Of a stretch of 49,925 bases of DNA, positions 47,470-49,925 are shown one piece after another. A model generated the notes under the pieces. The model worked only from the letters and a program-made list of their open reading frames with translations, was not told the DNA's origin and ran no database searches. Source of the DNA: Pseudomonadota bacterium (lineage in GTDB: Bacteria; Pseudomonadota; Gammaproteobacteria; Burkholderiales; Burkholderiaceae); assembly GCA_021783435.1 (NCBI GenBank), contig JAJXUC010000012.1, positions 1 through 49,925 on the forward strand, in the 5' to 3' direction. The translations under genes and the position numbers were made by a program. How positions within the stretch are numbered: the first letter of the stretch is position 1; each line of letters starts with the position of its first letter.

Positions 47470-48225
47470 TCAGTTGCGCAATTTATAGCCGCGATGCAAC
47501 CAGGACCAAGCCAGCCCGCCGCAGACGGCGTTGCCGATCAGGGCGGCGATCAGGCAGATCCAGGGCGAGATGTCGGAGATGCCAAAAAAACCATAGCGGA
47601 ATCCGTCAACCAGGTAGAAAAACGGGTTGAAATGCGATACCGCCGTCCAGAACGGCGGCAAGCTTTTCACCGAATAGAACACGCCCGACAAAAACGTGGC
47701 CGGCACGATGATGAAATTCTGGAACGCCGCCATCTGATCGAACTTCTCGGCCCAGATGCCGGCAACGATTCCGAGTGACGCCAGCATCGACGCGCCAAGT
47801 ATGGCGAACACCAGAATCCACAGAGGATGGTGGTACTCCAATGGCACGAACCACAGCGCCACCAGGGTCAGCCCGAGACCGACGCTCAAACCGCGAACCA
47901 CCGAGGCGCCGACATAGGCGGCGAGCAGTTCCCAGGACTTGAGCGGCGACAGCAGCACGAAAACCAGATTGCCGGTGATCTTGGACTGGATCAGCGACGA
48001 GGAGGTGTTGGCGAACGCGTTTTGCAGCACGCTCATCATCGCCAGGCCGGGAATGAGAAAAGCGGTATAGGGCACGCTGCCGAACACCTTGATGTGCGCG
48101 GTCATGGCGTGCGAGAAGATCAGCAGGTAGAGCAGGCTGCTGAGCACGGGTGCGGCCACGGTCTGCAGGCTGACTTTCCAGAAGCGCAGCAACTCCTTGC
48201 GAAACAGGGTGGACAGGCCGGTCAT
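47470..48225 (-). CDS. ABC-2 type transporter permease (YadH/NodJ-like)
   Basis: A 251-residue inner-membrane permease with six hydrophobic segments, of the ABC-2 family that includes YadH and NodJ. It has TLFRKELLRFWKVSLQTVAA, the amphipathic FLIPGLAMMSVLQNAFANTS, KITGNLVFVLLSPLKSWELL and FLSGVFYSVKSLPPFWTAV followed by FNPFFYLVDGFRYGFFG, all typical. Its start overlaps the ATPase gene by 4 bases, so it forms one transporter with that protein. The cargo is unknown. Confidence 0.92.
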   Translation of the reverse strand: MTGLSTLFRKELLRFWKVSLQTVAAPVLSSLLYLLIFSHAMTAHIKVFGSVPYTAFLIPGLAMMSVLQNAFANTSSSLIQSKITGNLVFVLLSPLKSWELLAAYVGASVVRGLSVGLGLTLVALWFVPLEYHHPLWILVFAILGASMLASLGIVAGIWAEKFDQMAAFQNFIIVPATFLSGVFYSVKSLPPFWTAVSHFNPFFYLVDGFRYGFFGISDISPWICLIAALIGNAVCGGLAWSWLHRGYKLRN

Positions 48226-49166
48226 GCGGCTTGCCTGAGGTCTTCAGTCGCATGGTCGCTGCCATTCATGACTTGCATGAACGCGTCTTCGAGGTCGGCA
48301 CGGCGAACTTCCAGCTCGTCCACCACGCAACCTGCAGCGCGCAGCACGGCGAGGATGTGCTCGACCTCGGCCGCATCGCGCACCACGCAGACGATGCGGT
48401 GCCCTTCCGGCTTGCAGCGTGCGGCCATCTCCGCCGGCAAAACACCGGTAGCGACGCGAAACAGCATTTGCGTCGATGCAAATCGTGACAACAAGGCATG
48501 GGTGGAGTCCAGCGCCACGAGACGACCAAGCTTGAGCATGCCGATGCGGCTGCACAGCGCCTGTGCCTCCTCCAGATAGTGGGTGGTCAGCAATACGGTG
48601 TGGCCCTGGTGGTTCAGGCCGGTGATGAACGCCCACAAGCTTTGCCGCAGTTCCACGTCCACCCCCGCGGTCGGTTCGTCGAGCACGATGACCGGCGGCT
48701 TGTGCACCAGCGCCTGCGCCACCATGACGCGGCGCTTCATGCCGCCGGACAGGGTGCGGGTGTTTTGTTCGGCCTGGGATGCGAGGCCGAGGTGGTGCAG
48801 CAATTCGTCGATCCAGGCGTCGTTCTTGCCCAGGCCGAAGTAACCGGACTGCAGACGCAAGGTTTCACGCACGGTAAAAAAAGGATCGAACACCAATTCC
48901 TGCGGCACGACGCCGAGCAGACGGCGTGTGGCGATGGGGTCGATGGCGACATCGCGCCCAAGCACCCGAACACGACCGCTGGTGGCGCGCGTCAGCCCGG
49001 CCAGCATGCTGATGAGCGTGGTTTTGCCCGCACCATTGGCACCGAGAAGAGCGAAGAATTCGCCCGGGGCGATGTCGAGATCGACACCAGCGACCACGGC
49101 ACGGCCGCCATAGCGTTTGACGATGGCCTCGAATCGGACTGCAGGGGATGTGCTGGAAACGCTCAT
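48222..49166 (-). CDS. ABC transporter ATP-binding protein (YadG/NodI-like)
   Basis: The 314-residue ATPase partner of the ABC-2 permease. Walker A is LLGANGAGKTT, the Q-loop region is VVPQELVFDPFFTVRE, the signature is LSGGMKRR, Walker B is VIVLDEPTAGVD, and H is in LLTTHYLEEA. The C-terminal extension (about 230-314) is typical of YadG. The start ATG at 49166 (MSVSSTSPAV) is chosen over 49217. It follows mlaB by 47 bases; in this bacterial group the pair commonly stands between the mla genes and bolA-murA. Confidence 0.94.
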   Translation of the reverse strand: MSVSSTSPAVRFEAIVKRYGGRAVVAGVDLDIAPGEFFALLGANGAGKTTLISMLAGLTRATSGRVRVLGRDVAIDPIATRRLLGVVPQELVFDPFFTVRETLRLQSGYFGLGKNDAWIDELLHHLGLASQAEQNTRTLSGGMKRRVMVAQALVHKPPVIVLDEPTAGVDVELRQSLWAFITGLNHQGHTVLLTTHYLEEAQALCSRIGMLKLGRLVALDSTHALLSRFASTQMLFRVATGVLPAEMAARCKPEGHRIVCVVRDAAEVEHILAVLRAAGCVVDELEVRRADLEDAFMQVMNGSDHATEDLRQAA

Positions 49167-49213
49167 GCAACACAATCGGCCAGGGTGCTGGGCACCACCG
49201 GCCACGAAGGGAC

Positions 49214-49519
49214 TCAAGAATGCTGCTCTAGTTTGGTTGGATCCGCGACGATGTCGCCGAGGGCGAAATCCAAGCCGTAGGCCGTGGCCAGATGCACCAG
49301 GCGCGGCGGCGCCGAGCGCACGCGCAGCGCGCGATCACCCGCCTGCCTGCGCAGCTCCAGAAGCAGGGCCAGGCAGGCCGAGTCGAAATCGCGCAGCGCC
49401 GCGGCATCCACCTCCCACGACGGCGCGGTGGGCTCGGCGCCAAGCTCGCCAAGCGCCAGCCGGACCGCCGCGCCGGCATTGGCGACCGTCACACTGGCGG
49501 GGAGAGCAAAACGCGCCAT
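49214..49519 (-). CDS. mlaB: STAS-domain protein, MlaB-like
   Basis: A 101-residue single STAS domain protein in the MlaB position, directly after mlaC. MlaB regulates the MlaFEDB phospholipid transporter from the cytoplasmic side. It has MARFALPASVTVANAGAAVR, SWEVDAAALRDFDSACLALL (the STAS core with the Asp-Ser pair), LLELRRQAGDRALRVRSAP and LVHLATAYGLDFALG. The sequence alone fits any small STAS protein; gene order gives the name. Confidence 0.88.
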   Translation of the reverse strand: MARFALPASVTVANAGAAVRLALGELGAEPTAPSWEVDAAALRDFDSACLALLLELRRQAGDRALRVRSAPPRLVHLATAYGLDFALGDIVADPTKLEQHS

Positions 49520-49523
49520 TTCC

Positions 49524-49925
49524 TCAACCCTTGGCGCCACCGGCCTGGGCCAGTTCCTTGTTGCGTGTCGTGAGAGTCTGGATCAGGCCTTCAACACCCT
49601 TTTGGCCGATTTCCTGGGCAAACACGCCACGGTAGTTGTCCACCAACCAGATGCCCATGACATTGACGTCGGCGATCTTCCAGTCGTGGTCCATTTGCAC
49701 CAGACGGTAGTCAAGCTGGATGGGTTCGCCGTTGTTGAGCACACGGGTGCGAACCACGACGTTGGTCGCATTCGGTGCGGCGCGAAAGGGCAGGTACTCC
49801 ACTTTTTGATTCTTGATCTGGCTCACCGCACCCGAGTAGGTGTGAATGAGCAGGAGCTTGAACTGCTGCTGCAGTTCCTTTTGTTGCGTTGGGGTGGCTT
49901 GACGCCAGTAGCGGCCCACGGCAGA
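49524..49925 (-). CDS. mlaC: MlaC, phospholipid-binding periplasmic protein, C-terminal part (runs off the window)
   Basis: MlaC carries phospholipids between the outer-membrane MlaA complex and inner-membrane MlaFEDB. The last 133 codons are seen; the N-terminus with the signal peptide lies beyond the right edge. Visible features are YWRQATPTQQKELQQQFKLL, LLIHTYSGAVSQIKNQKVEY, VVVRTRVLNNGEPIQLDYRL and WKIADVNVMGIWLVDNYRGV, all typical of the Ttg2D/MlaC family. Only 4 bases separate it from mlaB. Confidence 0.95.
   Translation of the reverse strand, partial: SAVGRYWRQATPTQQKELQQQFKLLLIHTYSGAVSQIKNQKVEYLPFRAAPNATNVVVRTRVLNNGEPIQLDYRLVQMDHDWKIADVNVMGIWLVDNYRGVFAQEIGQKGVEGLIQTLTTRNKELAQAGGAKG

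Overview
The window is a stretch of bacterial chromosome, high in GC and densely packed, made almost entirely of housekeeping genes. The gene content and order point to a betaproteobacterium of the order Burkholderiales. The signs are the run mlaC-mlaB / ABC pair / bolA / murA / hisGDCBHAFIE / HIT / tatABC / htrA, the petABC-sspA-sspB run, a DksA with one zinc-finger cysteine and an N-terminal Ala/Lys/Pro tail, and a short HisG. A Thiomonas-like organism is my best guess from memory of gene order; no 16S rRNA is present to confirm it.

Layout. 1-2095 (minus): metK, an ArsC-family reductase, ppnP and the first codons of argG. 2465-12373 (plus): two LpxL/HtrB-type acyltransferases, dapF, a DUF484 protein, xerC, rlmI, a CobW-type metal GTPase, dksA and a STAS-domain protein. 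12434-14403 (plus): the HslVU protease. 14478-15239 (minus): coaX. 15240-18008: a 540-base regulatory region with a sigma-54-type promoter, then an NCS1 transporter and a hydantoin/Asp-Glu racemase family protein. 18160-21959: a palindromic operator, icmF and a small ABM monooxygenase. 21985-27847 (minus): DUF971, ubiE, a Tim44-like protein, a gene-free gap, ubiJ, ubiB and an aldo/keto reductase, which is largely a ubiquinone cluster. 27848-28646 has no intact gene. 28647-32882 (minus): petA, petB, petC, sspA, sspB and tRNA-Thr, closed by a clear terminator. 33169-36597: mscL, then pdxA and a Nif3-like protein (minus), then a DegS-like protease (plus). 36683-49925 (all minus): part of the mla system, an ABC-2 exporter, bolA, murA, the histidine pathway, a HIT protein and the Tat translocase.

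How the parts connect. The minus-strand block from hisG to hisE carries nine histidine genes with several 4-base overlaps. HisZ, normally needed by a short HisG, is not in view. The bc1 complex needs the Tat pathway to export its Rieske protein, and both are here. UbiE, UbiJ and UbiB make the quinone that feeds the bc1 complex.

I found no large undescribed system, CRISPR array, prophage or transposase. The signals most worth checking are small. They are a roughly 30-residue in-frame insertion, looking like a palindromic repeat, in the G domain of IcmF; a GG-N10-GC sigma-54-type promoter next to a duplicated operator before the transporter/racemase pair; an intrinsic terminator between tatA and tatB; a possible 60-nt small RNA next to tRNA-Thr; and two gene-free gaps that may hold decayed genes.
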